This document shows, piece by piece, positions 24,864 to 32,876 of a stretch of 62,224 nucleotides of DNA. The notes beneath the pieces are model-generated. The model saw only the letters and a list, made by a program, of their open reading frames with translations, made no database searches and was not told the DNA's origin. The translations under genes were made by a program, and so were the position numbers. This DNA is from Ectothiorhodospiraceae bacterium (lineage in GTDB: Bacteria > Pseudomonadota > Gammaproteobacteria > Nitrococcales > Aquisalimonadaceae), in assembly GCA_020831885.1 (NCBI GenBank), contig JAFIFU010000015.1, positions 1 to 62,224 of the forward strand, given 5' to 3'. Within the stretch, counting starts at the first letter, position 1. Each line of letters opens with the position of its first letter.

Positions 24864-26291
24864 CTAGCCGAAGAACCCGTGCAGATACCAGTCCCCGGGC
24901 CGTCGCCGGTCCTGGTAGATCCAGAGCAGCGCACCGTTCGCTGCCCGGGCCCGGTAGTAGTCACGGCAGATGTCCTCGCCGTCCCACCAGCCGGTTTCGA
25001 TACGCTCCGGCCCGTGACATAGCAGCAGGGGCCCCTGCCAGTGGGGTAGCCCCTGTCCGGTCCGCAACGCCCGGGGGCTGGACAGCAGCCACAGCGGACG
25101 GTGCGGATCCGGTCGCTGTTCCGCCGCCCGATCCGGGGGGAGAAGTCGCCAGGCCTTTTCCGGGCGGTGTTCCGGCAGTGTGGCCAGCCGCCCCACGGCT
25201 TCCTCGCCCAGTCGCGCCCGCAGCCGTTCGATGAGTTCCAGTCGGTGTTGTTCCGGGGCCTGAGCCCCGGATTCCAGCAGGATCATCGCTTCCGGCGGCA
25301 GGGGCAGGAGGTGTTCGGCCCGGAGTTCGATGGCCGTGACGGGGGCCGGCAGAGTGTGCTGTTCCAGCCGCTCGCGGCAGATCATCAACAGATGTGCCGG
25401 TGAGCGGCTCGGGCGCATCAGGCCCGGCTGCAGGCGTGTTGCCGGGACCCGGCGATGCTCCAGGCGCAGGTCCAGTTGCTGAACACCGGTTTCCAGTCCC
25501 CGCAGCAGACCGGCCAGCTCCTGCAGCAGGCGATGCAGCGCGAACAGGACGGCCTCGCTGCCCTCGGCCGGGGTCGGGAATTCCAGGCGCCCCCGGTAGT
25601 GCCGGGCTGGATGATGCCGGGGGCGCGGGTCCGGCTGGCGCCCCAGAGCACGCTCCAGCAGTGACAGCAGCTCTTTGCCGAGACGGTTGCCCAGGTCGCG
25701 GGCGGGCAGGGCCATCAGTTCGCCCAGGGTGCGGATGCCCAGGCCGGACAGTGCCTGATGCCTGGCATGGTCCAGGGGCAGGAGGCTGGCGGGCAGGGCC
25801 GCCAGCCGCCGGTGCAGGTCTTCGGGATCCGTGATCGGAGCACTGTCGCTATTCCGCGCCAGGAGCCAGGCGGCAACGGGCGTGGGGGCAGTGCCGCGCT
25901 GGTGGCGGTAACCCAGTGCCGCCAGTTCCGGTTCCAGGCGGCGGAGGAGGGGCGTGAGCCCGCCGAACAGGCGCAGGCTGCCTCCCAGTTCGAGCAGCAG
26001 TGTGTCCGGGGCCTGGCAGCTCACCTGGCTGGTGAACTGGAGGGCCCAGTCCGCCAGTTGTCGCAAGGCTCGGGCCTCCCCTGCGGGATGGCGTTCCAGC
26101 AGCATCAGCGATGGCGCCAGGGAGCGCGCGGCGGCCAGGCCAAGGCCCGGATGAACGCCGGCTCCAGCGGCGGCGGAGTTCACGGCGAGGATCCGGCCGC
26201 CGTCAATGACTGCAAGGGCCTGGTCCGTGTCGGTGCCCCGGCAGTGCACTTCCAGGGGCAGGTGCGGCAGGTGCAGGGCAAGCCAGAGCAT
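24864..26291 (-). CDS. imuB: ImuB, Y-family-like SOS mutagenesis protein
   Basis: This 475-residue protein is a catalytically dead Y-family polymerase relative that links ImuA and DnaE2 to the clamp during mutagenic repair. It begins MLWLALHLPHLPLE, where active Y-family enzymes carry the first catalytic aspartate. The second acidic pair is also missing (LELGGS). The helix-hairpin region follows (LSGLGIRTLGELMALPARDL), and the C-terminus has the family block GPLLLCHGPERIETGWWDGEDICRDYY described by its first and last residues here. The ATG at 26291 restores the family start, whereas the open frame begins at a TTG at 26339. It lies 81 bp after imuA in the lexA operon. Confidence 0.88.
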   Translation of the reverse strand: MLWLALHLPHLPLEVHCRGTDTDQALAVIDGGRILAVNSAAAGAGVHPGLGLAAARSLAPSLMLLERHPAGEARALRQLADWALQFTSQVSCQAPDTLLLELGGSLRLFGGLTPLLRRLEPELAALGYRHQRGTAPTPVAAWLLARNSDSAPITDPEDLHRRLAALPASLLPLDHARHQALSGLGIRTLGELMALPARDLGNRLGKELLSLLERALGRQPDPRPRHHPARHYRGRLEFPTPAEGSEAVLFALHRLLQELAGLLRGLETGVQQLDLRLEHRRVPATRLQPGLMRPSRSPAHLLMICRERLEQHTLPAPVTAIELRAEHLLPLPPEAMILLESGAQAPEQHRLELIERLRARLGEEAVGRLATLPEHRPEKAWRLLPPDRAAEQRPDPHRPLWLLSSPRALRTGQGLPHWQGPLLLCHGPERIETGWWDGEDICRDYYRARAANGALLWIYQDRRRPGDWYLHGFFG

Positions 26292-26372
26292 GGGTGCGCA
26301 GGTGGGGCACAGGTGAGAAAGGGCCGCGCGCGCTCCCAAGGGAAGCCGCGCGCGATCGGTGCGCTGTGCGGG

Positions 26373-27212
26373 CTAGGACTCCACGTGCCGGTGATGGACC
26401 AGCCGCAGACCTGGGGATGCTCCGCCCCGGGTTGTTCCGGAGCGCCCCAGAGGGAGCGGCAACTGGGGTTGGGGTTCCGGCCGGGGGCGGTTGTCGGGGC
26501 GGGGGCGGCGCTGTTGCCAGCCGGTTGCCCCATTGGCCACAACAGGCGTGGTCGGCTTGACCGGCAGGGCACGTGTGCGTGGCCGGTCCAGGTCCAGCTG
26601 CACGCTGTGCCGGATGAGTCCGCCCCGGCATTTCAGCAGTTCGAGACGGGCATTACCGTCCTCCGGGGTCTCCGCGTGCAGTACCACCCGGAGGGCGGAG
26701 GGCGAGGCCTCCTGCGTGCAATCATGACCGCGGAACAGAATGCCCCAACTGCGGCCCGCCTCAGCGGCGAGCTGCAGGCGCCGGAACTGCCGTGCCGGGG
26801 TGCCGCTGCCCGGCCAGGCCAGCACGGCAGCGCAGGTGCCGGAACGCAGCGCCTGCTCGGCTGCCCAGAGTGTGTCCTGATGCCGGCGCGGATGGACCAG
26901 CAGGATGCGGGAGAGATCCACGCCCTGGGCTGCCAGGGCCGGTGCGTAGGGGATGTGGGGCGGAGCGATCAGCGCGATCCAGCGTCCGGAACGGCTCAGC
27001 CGCGCCAGGGCCGGCATGAACAGGCGTAGCTCACCGATACCGTGCGGTGCATGGAGCAGTTCGGTCAGTGCGCTGTCCGGCCAGCCGCCCCCGGGCAGCG
27101 CGGCATCCAGTTCGGCAAAGCCGCTGGGAATGTGGCCGGGCCGCGGCTGACCGCTGTCACCGGCGCGCCAGATGGCCGGTTCCTGCAGCAGGTGTTCGAG
27201 TGCTTCGTTCAT
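26373..27212 (-). CDS. imuA: ImuA, RecA-like SOS mutagenesis protein
   Basis: This 279-residue protein is the RecA/SulA-like partner in the ImuABC mutasome. The region PSGFAELDAALPGGGWP and the following LTELLHAPHGIGELRL are the family signature. The Walker A loop is degenerate, as is usual for ImuA. The last 45 residues are Arg/Pro-rich and contain QLPLPL at 250-255, which resembles a beta-clamp-binding motif. The gene begins 61 bp after the lexA stop and precedes imuB, so it is expected to be SOS-induced from the lexA promoter. A small GC hairpin lies in that gap but does not look like a terminator. Confidence 0.87.
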   Translation of the reverse strand: MNEALEHLLQEPAIWRAGDSGQPRPGHIPSGFAELDAALPGGGWPDSALTELLHAPHGIGELRLFMPALARLSRSGRWIALIAPPHIPYAPALAAQGVDLSRILLVHPRRHQDTLWAAEQALRSGTCAAVLAWPGSGTPARQFRRLQLAAEAGRSWGILFRGHDCTQEASPSALRVVLHAETPEDGNARLELLKCRGGLIRHSVQLDLDRPRTRALPVKPTTPVVANGATGWQQRRPRPDNRPRPEPQPQLPLPLGRSGTTRGGASPGLRLVHHRHVES

Positions 27213-27273
27213 GGGGAACCTCGCTGTGTCTTTGTGCGGGCGGCCCTCTGCGGACCTGCCCGTCCGCCCGTGA

Positions 27274-27894
27274 CTACAGGGGCAGTCCGTTGCGAATCAG
27301 GCCGACGCCCAGACCTTCGATCACCAGCGGTTCCCTCCGCAGGTCCACTTCAATGGGTTCGAAATCAGGGTTTTCCGGCAGCAGCCAGACACGGCTGCCC
27401 TCCTTGCGGAAACGCTTGACGGTGACCTCGTCGTGCAGGCGGGCCACCACGATCTGGCCGTTGCGGGCCTCGCGGGTGCTGTGAACCGCCAGCAGGTCGC
27501 CGTCGAGTATGCCGGCATCGCGCATGCTCATGCCGCGGACGGTGAGCAGATAGTCGGCCCGGGGTTTGAACAGGGCTGTATCCACCCGGCAGCGGCCGCG
27601 GATGTGCTCTTCCGCCAGCAGGGGGCTGCCGGCGGCCACCTGGCCGATGATGGGCAGCCCTTCGGATTCCGTATCCCCGTCCTGGTCCAGCAGGCGGATG
27701 CCGCGTGAGGAGCCCGCCTGCAGCTCCAGTGCGCCCTTGCGCTCCAGGGCGCGCAAATGGCTTTCCGCCGCGTTCGGCGATCGGAAACCCAGCCCCCGGT
27801 TGATATCCGCCCGTGTCGGAGGGAAACCGTGATCGTTGATGAAGTCCTTGATGAACCGGAGGATTTCGGTTTGTCTCGGAGTCAGGGATTGCAT
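27274..27894 (-). CDS. lexA: SOS repressor LexA
   Basis: This 206-residue repressor controls the SOS regulon and cleaves itself when RecA filaments form on single-stranded DNA. The N-terminal winged helix-turn-helix covers about 1-70 ([22 protein letters not shown]). The cleavage site A88-G89 lies in QVAAGS. The catalytic serine is S123 (GMSMRDAG) and the lysine K160 (DEVTVKRF). All key residues are displaced four positions from E. coli LexA. The gene is divergent from relA and has two adjacent LexA boxes upstream, so it should be autoregulated. imuA and imuB follow on the same strand. Confidence 0.96.
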   Translation of the reverse strand: MQSLTPRQTEILRFIKDFINDHGFPPTRADINRGLGFRSPNAAESHLRALERKGALELQAGSSRGIRLLDQDGDTESEGLPIIGQVAAGSPLLAEEHIRGRCRVDTALFKPRADYLLTVRGMSMRDAGILDGDLLAVHSTREARNGQIVVARLHDEVTVKRFRKEGSRVWLLPENPDFEPIEVDLRREPLVIEGLGVGLIRNGLPL

Positions 27895-27904
27895 CAGTGG
27901 AAAC

Positions 27905-27920
27905 CTGTTTATTTGATCAG
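27905..27920. promoter_or_regulatory. LexA box 1 upstream of lexA
   Basis: CTGTTTATTTGATCAG has the CTG-N10-CAG form of a gammaproteobacterial LexA site and lies 11-26 bp before the lexA start codon. The relation to a second box beside it resembles E. coli lexA. Confidence 0.8.
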
Positions 27921-27940
27921 TAATGGTAATATATACAGTA
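27921..27940. promoter_or_regulatory. LexA box 2 upstream of lexA
   Basis: TAATGGTAATATATACAGTA matches the SOS box on the CAG side (ATATATACAGTA) and has ATG in place of CTG on the other side. Its centre is 18 bp from box 1. It overlaps the -10 of the lexA promoter. Confidence 0.75.
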
Positions 27941-27956
27941 AACCCGGGGTGCGCAA
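27928..27956 (-). promoter_or_regulatory. lexA promoter
   Basis: On the minus strand TTGCGC (plus 27951-27956) and TATATT (plus 27928-27933) are separated by exactly 17 bp. The -10 lies inside LexA box 2, so LexA binding would block RNA polymerase. Confidence 0.6.
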
Positions 27957-27982
27957 GGAGCCTGGTGTGCCGGCCTCCCGGG

Positions 27983-28011
27983 GTGGTATCTGTGGGGCGT
28001 GCGGGTAAAAT
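27983..28011 (+). promoter_or_regulatory. possible relA promoter
   Basis: TAAAAT at 28006-28011 is a good -10 upstream of the relA ATG at 28078. The -35 position (27983-27988) reads GTGGTA, a weak match. Confidence 0.3.
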
Positions 28012-28077
28012 GCGAGCGCTTCTTGTTCAACCAGCCGGCCCGGGCACGGGGCCGCAGGCACAGGGTCAGACCCGGAA

Positions 28078-30288
28078 ATGGTTAGCGTAACGGATGATCT
28101 GAGCGATCTCTTTGCCAGCGGTGAGCTGAGTCTGGATGCCTGGCTGGATGCGGCGGAGGTGACGCCCGATGCGGAGGACTACGCCCTGCTGGCCGGTGCC
28201 TGGGATATCCTGCAGTCGGCATGCGGCACGCAACGGCGTCCCACCGGTGATCTCTACCTCGAGCACGCCTTGTCGGTGGCCACGATTCTGCTCAGCCTGA
28301 AGCTGGACGTGCATACCGTGGTTGCCGGCATGCTGCATGATGTTCCGCAGTTGGCCGGGGGGCGCTGGAAGACGCTGCGCGAGCGGTGTGACCCGGATGC
28401 GGTGGCGCTGGTCGAGGGCGTGGAGCGCATGGATGTGGTCAAGGAGCTGCGCGACCAGCCCGAGAGCACGGCCGGGCGGGATGCCCAGACCGAGGCGTTG
28501 CGGAAAATGCTCCTGGCCATGGCGCAGGATATCCGGGTGGTGTTCGTGAAGCTGGCCGAGCGCCTGCACGATCTGCGCACCCTGAAGGCGCTGCCGGAGG
28601 CCAGGCAGCGTACGATTGCCCGGGAAACCATCGAGATCTATGCCCCGCTGGCGAACCGTCTGGGTATCTGGCATGTGAAGTGGGAGATGGAGGATCTCTG
28701 CTTCCGCTATCTGCAGCCCGAAACCTACAAGAGCGTGGCCCGGTTGCTGCAGGAGAAACGGCGGGATCGGGAGCGGTACATCCGTCAGGTCATCGATCAG
28801 CTCACGGCGGCATTGCAGCGAGCCGGTATCGAGGCCGAGGTCTACGGCCGGCCCAAGCATATTTACAGCATCTGGAAGAAGATGCAGCGCAAGGGGCTGG
28901 ATTTTCACCAGTTGTTCGATATTCGCGCACTGCGCGTGATGGTCCACGACGTGGCCGCCTGTTACGCCACTCTGGGTGTGGTGCACAGCCTCTGGAAGCA
29001 TATTCCCAGGGAGTTCGACGACTACATCGCCACCCCCAAGGAAAACAACTACCAGTCCCTGCATACCGCCGTGGTGGGCCCCGAGGGCAAGACCCTGGAA
29101 GTGCAGATCCGGACCTACGAGATGCACGAGCAGGCCGAACTGGGCGTGGCCGCGCACTGGCGGTACAAGGAGGGGGGCAGCCACGACGCCCGCTTCGAGC
29201 AGAAGATCGCCTGGCTGCGGCAGCTACTGGAATGGGGGCGCGAGGAAAGCGGGGCGGAGGATTTCATCGACCGCTTCAAGGCCGAGATCTTCGAGGACCG
29301 CGTCTACGTGATCAGCCCCCGGGGGGATGTGATCGACCTGCCCCGGGGCGCCACGCCGCTGGACTTCGCCTACCATATCCACAGCGACATCGGCCATCGC
29401 TGCCGCGGGGCGAAGGTGAACGGCCGCATCGTGCCATTGACCTATGAGCTGCGCAACGGGGACCAGGTGGAGATCCTCACCTCCAAGACCAACAATCCCA
29501 GCCGTGACTGGCTGAACCCGTCCCGGGGCTACCTCCGCACCTCGCGGGCCCGGTCGCGGGTGCGGGCCTGGTTCAAGCAGCAGGATCACGACAAGAACGT
29601 TGCCGCCGGTCGCCAGGAACTGGACCGGGAGCTGCACCGCCTGGGGCTGCGGGACGTGAACCTGGAGAATCTGGCTCAGAAGACCCGCTTTCCCCGACTG
29701 GAGGACTTTCTTGCCGCCATCGGCCGCGGGGATATCACGCCGGGGCAGATCGCCGGGTTGCTGGGCGACCTGGTTCTGCCGCGCCGGGAGGAGCCTCTGC
29801 CGGTTTCCAGCCGGTCCAGCCAGGCTGCCGGAGGCAGCGGCGATGTCACCATCTATGGCGTGGGCAACCTGCTCACGCGCATGGCGGGCTGCTGCAGGCC
29901 CGCGCCCGGAGATCCGATCATCGGCTTTATCACCCAGGGCCATGGCGTGACCATCCATCGCCGTGATTGCCGGAATGTGCGACAGTTCATGGAGACGGAT
30001 GAGCATCGTCTGGTAGAAGTGAGCTGGAGGGCGCAGGGCGATCAGAAGTACCCCGTGGATATCCAGGTGGATGCGTACGACCGGCAGGGACTGCTACGGG
30101 ACATCACGGCGATTCTCACCAACGAGAAGCTGAATGTTCTGGGAGTGAACACGTCAACGGGCAGGGATGATCACCGGGCACGCATGACGCTGACCGTGGA
30201 GATCAGCGATGTGGCCCAGATGAGCAGGTTGATGGACAGGATCGCCGCCCTGCGCAACGTGGTGGATGTGCGCCGTCGGGTTCACTAA
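28078..30288 (+). CDS. relA: (p)ppGpp synthetase RelA
   Basis: This 736-residue stringent-response enzyme makes (p)ppGpp from GTP/GDP and ATP on starved ribosomes. Domains run HD-like (about 50-200), synthetase (about 245-370), TGS (about 405-465) and a C-terminal ACT (about 660-736). The synthetase carries the RelA-type acidic motif EFDDYIATPK, rather than the RFKD of SpoT, and NNYQSLHT. The HD region keeps H63, H87 and D88 but lacks the ED pair of hydrolases (HDVPQLAG) and has E161 for the last metal aspartate. It is therefore probably a synthetase only. It is divergent from lexA, with no visible link in regulation. Confidence 0.95.
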   Translation: MVSVTDDLSDLFASGELSLDAWLDAAEVTPDAEDYALLAGAWDILQSACGTQRRPTGDLYLEHALSVATILLSLKLDVHTVVAGMLHDVPQLAGGRWKTLRERCDPDAVALVEGVERMDVVKELRDQPESTAGRDAQTEALRKMLLAMAQDIRVVFVKLAERLHDLRTLKALPEARQRTIARETIEIYAPLANRLGIWHVKWEMEDLCFRYLQPETYKSVARLLQEKRRDRERYIRQVIDQLTAALQRAGIEAEVYGRPKHIYSIWKKMQRKGLDFHQLFDIRALRVMVHDVAACYATLGVVHSLWKHIPREFDDYIATPKENNYQSLHTAVVGPEGKTLEVQIRTYEMHEQAELGVAAHWRYKEGGSHDARFEQKIAWLRQLLEWGREESGAEDFIDRFKAEIFEDRVYVISPRGDVIDLPRGATPLDFAYHIHSDIGHRCRGAKVNGRIVPLTYELRNGDQVEILTSKTNNPSRDWLNPSRGYLRTSRARSRVRAWFKQQDHDKNVAAGRQELDRELHRLGLRDVNLENLAQKTRFPRLEDFLAAIGRGDITPGQIAGLLGDLVLPRREEPLPVSSRSSQAAGGSGDVTIYGVGNLLTRMAGCCRPAPGDPIIGFITQGHGVTIHRRDCRNVRQFMETDEHRLVEVSWRAQGDQKYPVDIQVDAYDRQGLLRDITAILTNEKLNVLGVNTSTGRDDHRARMTLTVEISDVAQMSRLMDRIAALRNVVDVRRRVH

Positions 30289-30357
30289 CCCGTCGGGGCA
30301 TCAGGCGCGCCCGCCGCCGGGTCTGGCGGTTTGGCAGTCAGGGGAGTAGCCGGCCGG

Positions 30358-31431
30358 ATGATGGAAGACAGAATCGAACACCAGGCGGCGCAGGCTGCCG
30401 GGCAACCGGATCGCGGGGATGTGCTGGCCCGCCGCGCCCTGCGGGGCATCCAGTGGCTGAGCGGCCAGGCCGGTCGGTTGGAGATGCCGTTTTGGGACAG
30501 TGCGGCGCTGCGCCTGCTGGCGGACGTGGCCGGTGCCGAGGCCGCGCTGCTCTACTGGGTTGAACCGCCCCGCGCCGGAGCCGCCGCCGGACAGGCGTGT
30601 CAGCACGGTCTGTTGCCGGCCGATTATCAGCCGTTGGCCGCGGTGCCGTCCCGGGTACGCAGTCTTTCGTTGTCGGCGGCGGGCCGCTTCGTTCACATGC
30701 AACACGCCCCCGGGACGGCGGGTGTGGTCCTGGTGCCCGTGGCCGTGGCGGGGCGCCAGTGCGGCGTGGTTCACCTCTACTGCCGGGAGCTCGCCCGTCT
30801 GAGCACGGTGCAGACCAGTACCCTGGATCTGCTGGGTGAGCTCATCGGCTACGTGCACCGGCACTGTGTCGATACGCGGGTGGCCACCGGCGGGGCGGCT
30901 CCTGCGGGCAGCGAACCCGGGGCGCTGGTGGATGAAGCCACCGGCCTGTTCCGGGAGAGTCAGTTTCATCGCATGTTGAACGCCGAGCTTGATCGTGCGG
31001 GCCGTTACGGTGATCCGCTGGGGATGATCCTGTTTACCGTGAGCAGTGGTGAGAGCATGCCGGATCCGGCTTCCCGCGTCATGCAGCAACTGCTCACCAC
31101 CTGGGGGACGCTGCTTCCGGCGCTGCTGCGGCGCATGGATCACGCCTTCGTGCTGGATCCCGGAACCTTTGCCGCGTTGTTGCCCCGTAGCGGGGAGGAC
31201 GGGCTGATCCGGTGTGGCGGCGAGCTTCAGACGGCCTTCGGCCAGATGCTGGCGGAGAATTTCCCGGAACTGGATGGGTTGTGCCTGCGTATGGGGGCCG
31301 CGGTCTACCAGACCGGGGACTCGGTGGGTGATATGCTGCAGCAGGCGGCGGCAGGGCTTGCCCGGGCGGTGGCTCAGCACAGTCGGGATGTGGTGATTCT
31401 GCGGCGTTCGGCGGGCGGCCTGTCCGACTGA
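30358..31431 (+). CDS. GAF-like / degenerate GGDEF signalling protein
   Basis: This 357-residue soluble protein appears to have a GAF-like N-terminal part (about 35-190, with LVPVAVAGRQCGVVHLYC). A C-terminal domain follows that starts like GGDEF (DEATGLFRESQFHRMLNAEL) but has no GGDEF signature: the corresponding place reads LDPGTFAALLP. It should not make cyclic di-GMP, and it may bind a ligand or partner. I chose the ATG at 30358 after AGGGGAG, since the open frame otherwise begins at a TTG at 30331. It follows relA with a 69-bp gap, on the same strand. The domain calls are by inspection and are uncertain. Confidence 0.65.
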   Translation: MMEDRIEHQAAQAAGQPDRGDVLARRALRGIQWLSGQAGRLEMPFWDSAALRLLADVAGAEAALLYWVEPPRAGAAAGQACQHGLLPADYQPLAAVPSRVRSLSLSAAGRFVHMQHAPGTAGVVLVPVAVAGRQCGVVHLYCRELARLSTVQTSTLDLLGELIGYVHRHCVDTRVATGGAAPAGSEPGALVDEATGLFRESQFHRMLNAELDRAGRYGDPLGMILFTVSSGESMPDPASRVMQQLLTTWGTLLPALLRRMDHAFVLDPGTFAALLPRSGEDGLIRCGGELQTAFGQMLAENFPELDGLCLRMGAAVYQTGDSVGDMLQQAAAGLARAVAQHSRDVVILRRSAGGLSD

Positions 31432-31542
31432 GGCGCCTCCCCGGTATCCCATGGTTCCCGGAGAGGCGGGGTCAGGGTCACCCGCTTCATCCCCGGATCC
31501 CCGTCTGGCGATTATCCGGTGGCGGCAGCACCTCCGCCGCGG

Positions 31543-31571
31543 GTGACAAGCGGGCGATCCTCCCCTAAAAT
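31543..31571 (+). promoter_or_regulatory. putative carA promoter
   Basis: GTGACA (31543-31548) and TAAAAT (31566-31571) have an exact 17-bp spacer, giving a predicted start near 31578. This places the intrinsic terminator at 31604-31636 inside the carA leader. Confidence 0.55.
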
Positions 31572-31603
31572 ACCGGGCATTTCGTGGAAAGGTCTACTCG
31601 CAG

Positions 31604-31636
31604 CGGGAGGGCATCCTGGAGATCCCTCCCGTTTTT
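31604..31636 (+). terminator. intrinsic terminator in the carA leader (candidate attenuator)
   Basis: An 8-bp stem CGGGAGGG/CCCTCCCG (31604-31611 with 31624-31631), extended by ATC/GAT, is followed directly by TTTTT (31632-31636). It lies 26 bases before the carA start codon and downstream of a predicted promoter, so it may attenuate carAB or end upstream transcripts. Confidence 0.75.
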
Positions 31637-31661
31637 GCGCGCGCACGGGCAGGAGGGTCTG

Positions 31662-32804
31662 TTGAACACACCGGCGATACTAGCTCTGGCTGATGGCACT
31701 GTCTTTCAGGGGGAAGCCATCGGCGTTACCGGAACGCGCACCGGCGAGGTCGTTTTCAACACGGCCATGACCGGCTATCAGGAGATCTGCACCGATCCAT
31801 CCTATAGCCGGCAATTGGTGACTCTGACCTATCCCCATGTGGGTAATGTGGGCACCAATCCGGTGGACGAGGAAGCAGCCGGTGTCCAGCTGGCCGGCCT
31901 GATCATCCGCGACCTGCCCCTGCGCGCCAGTAGTTGGCGTTGCGAGGAAACCCTGTCCGACTATCTGCAGCGCAACCGGGTGGTGGCCATTGCCGGCATC
32001 GATACCCGGCGCTTGACGCGTATCCTGCGTGAAGGGGGCGCCCAGGATGGCTGTATCATGGCCGGCGACGTGGATCCGGCGCAGGCCGTTGAGGCGGCGC
32101 GCGCCTTTCCCGGCCTGAAAGGCATGGATCTGGCGCAGGAGGTCACCTGCGCTGAACCCTATGTCTGGACGCGCGGCAGCTGGCAACTGGACCAGGGACG
32201 GGACGACGTGTCCGACACGCCGGCGGAGCGCCTGCAGTGGCATGTGGTCGCCTACGATTACGGCATCAAGCGGAACATCCTGCGGATGCTTGTGGACCAT
32301 GGCTGCCGGGTCACCGTGGTGCCCGCGAAAACCCCCGCCAGCGAAGTGCTGGCCATGCAGCCGGACGGTGTGTTTTTCTCCAATGGCCCCGGCGATCCGG
32401 AGCCCTGCGATTACGCCATCGAGGCCATTCGCGGGATCGTCGATACCGGTATGCCGAGTTTCGGTATCTGTCTCGGGCACCAGTTGCTCGGCCTGGCCAG
32501 CGGTGCCAGGAGTGTGAAGATGAAGTTCGGCCACCATGGCGCGAACCATCCGGTGCAGGATCTGGATACCGGACAGGTGATGATTTCCAGCCAGAACCAC
32601 GGGTTTGCCGTGGATCCGGACAGCCTGCCGCAGCACCTGCAGGCCACGCACCGGTCCCTGTTCGACGGTTCGCTGCAGGGAATCCGCCGGACCGACCGAC
32701 CGGCGTTCGGCTTCCAAGGGCATCCGGAGGCCAGCCCCGGTCCCCATGACGTGGCGCCGCTGTTTGCCCACTTCGTCGAGCTGATGCGCCAGCGACGCGG
32801 CTGA
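31662..32804 (+). CDS. carA: carbamoyl-phosphate synthase small subunit
   Basis: This 380-residue glutaminase subunit releases ammonia from glutamine for the large subunit, feeding pyrimidine and arginine synthesis. The N-terminal domain starts [16 protein letters not shown]. The class I glutamine amidotransferase triad is visible: the nucleophile cysteine in [11 protein letters not shown] and the histidine and glutamate in [11 protein letters not shown]. The TTG start at 31662 has AGGAGG five bases upstream and gives the E. coli length, although the frame is open to a GTG at 31584. It forms an operon with carB and greA. Confidence 0.95.
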   Translation: MNTPAILALADGTVFQGEAIGVTGTRTGEVVFNTAMTGYQEICTDPSYSRQLVTLTYPHVGNVGTNPVDEEAAGVQLAGLIIRDLPLRASSWRCEETLSDYLQRNRVVAIAGIDTRRLTRILREGGAQDGCIMAGDVDPAQAVEAARAFPGLKGMDLAQEVTCAEPYVWTRGSWQLDQGRDDVSDTPAERLQWHVVAYDYGIKRNILRMLVDHGCRVTVVPAKTPASEVLAMQPDGVFFSNGPGDPEPCDYAIEAIRGIVDTGMPSFGICLGHQLLGLASGARSVKMKFGHHGANHPVQDLDTGQVMISSQNHGFAVDPDSLPQHLQATHRSLFDGSLQGIRRTDRPAFGFQGHPEASPGPHDVAPLFAHFVELMRQRRG

Positions 32805-32876
32805 CGGGCCCGCCAGTCCGGGCCGGTGTGCCCACTGTCCGATGTACAGCGCAGAACCAGCGAGTTACCAGAGACC

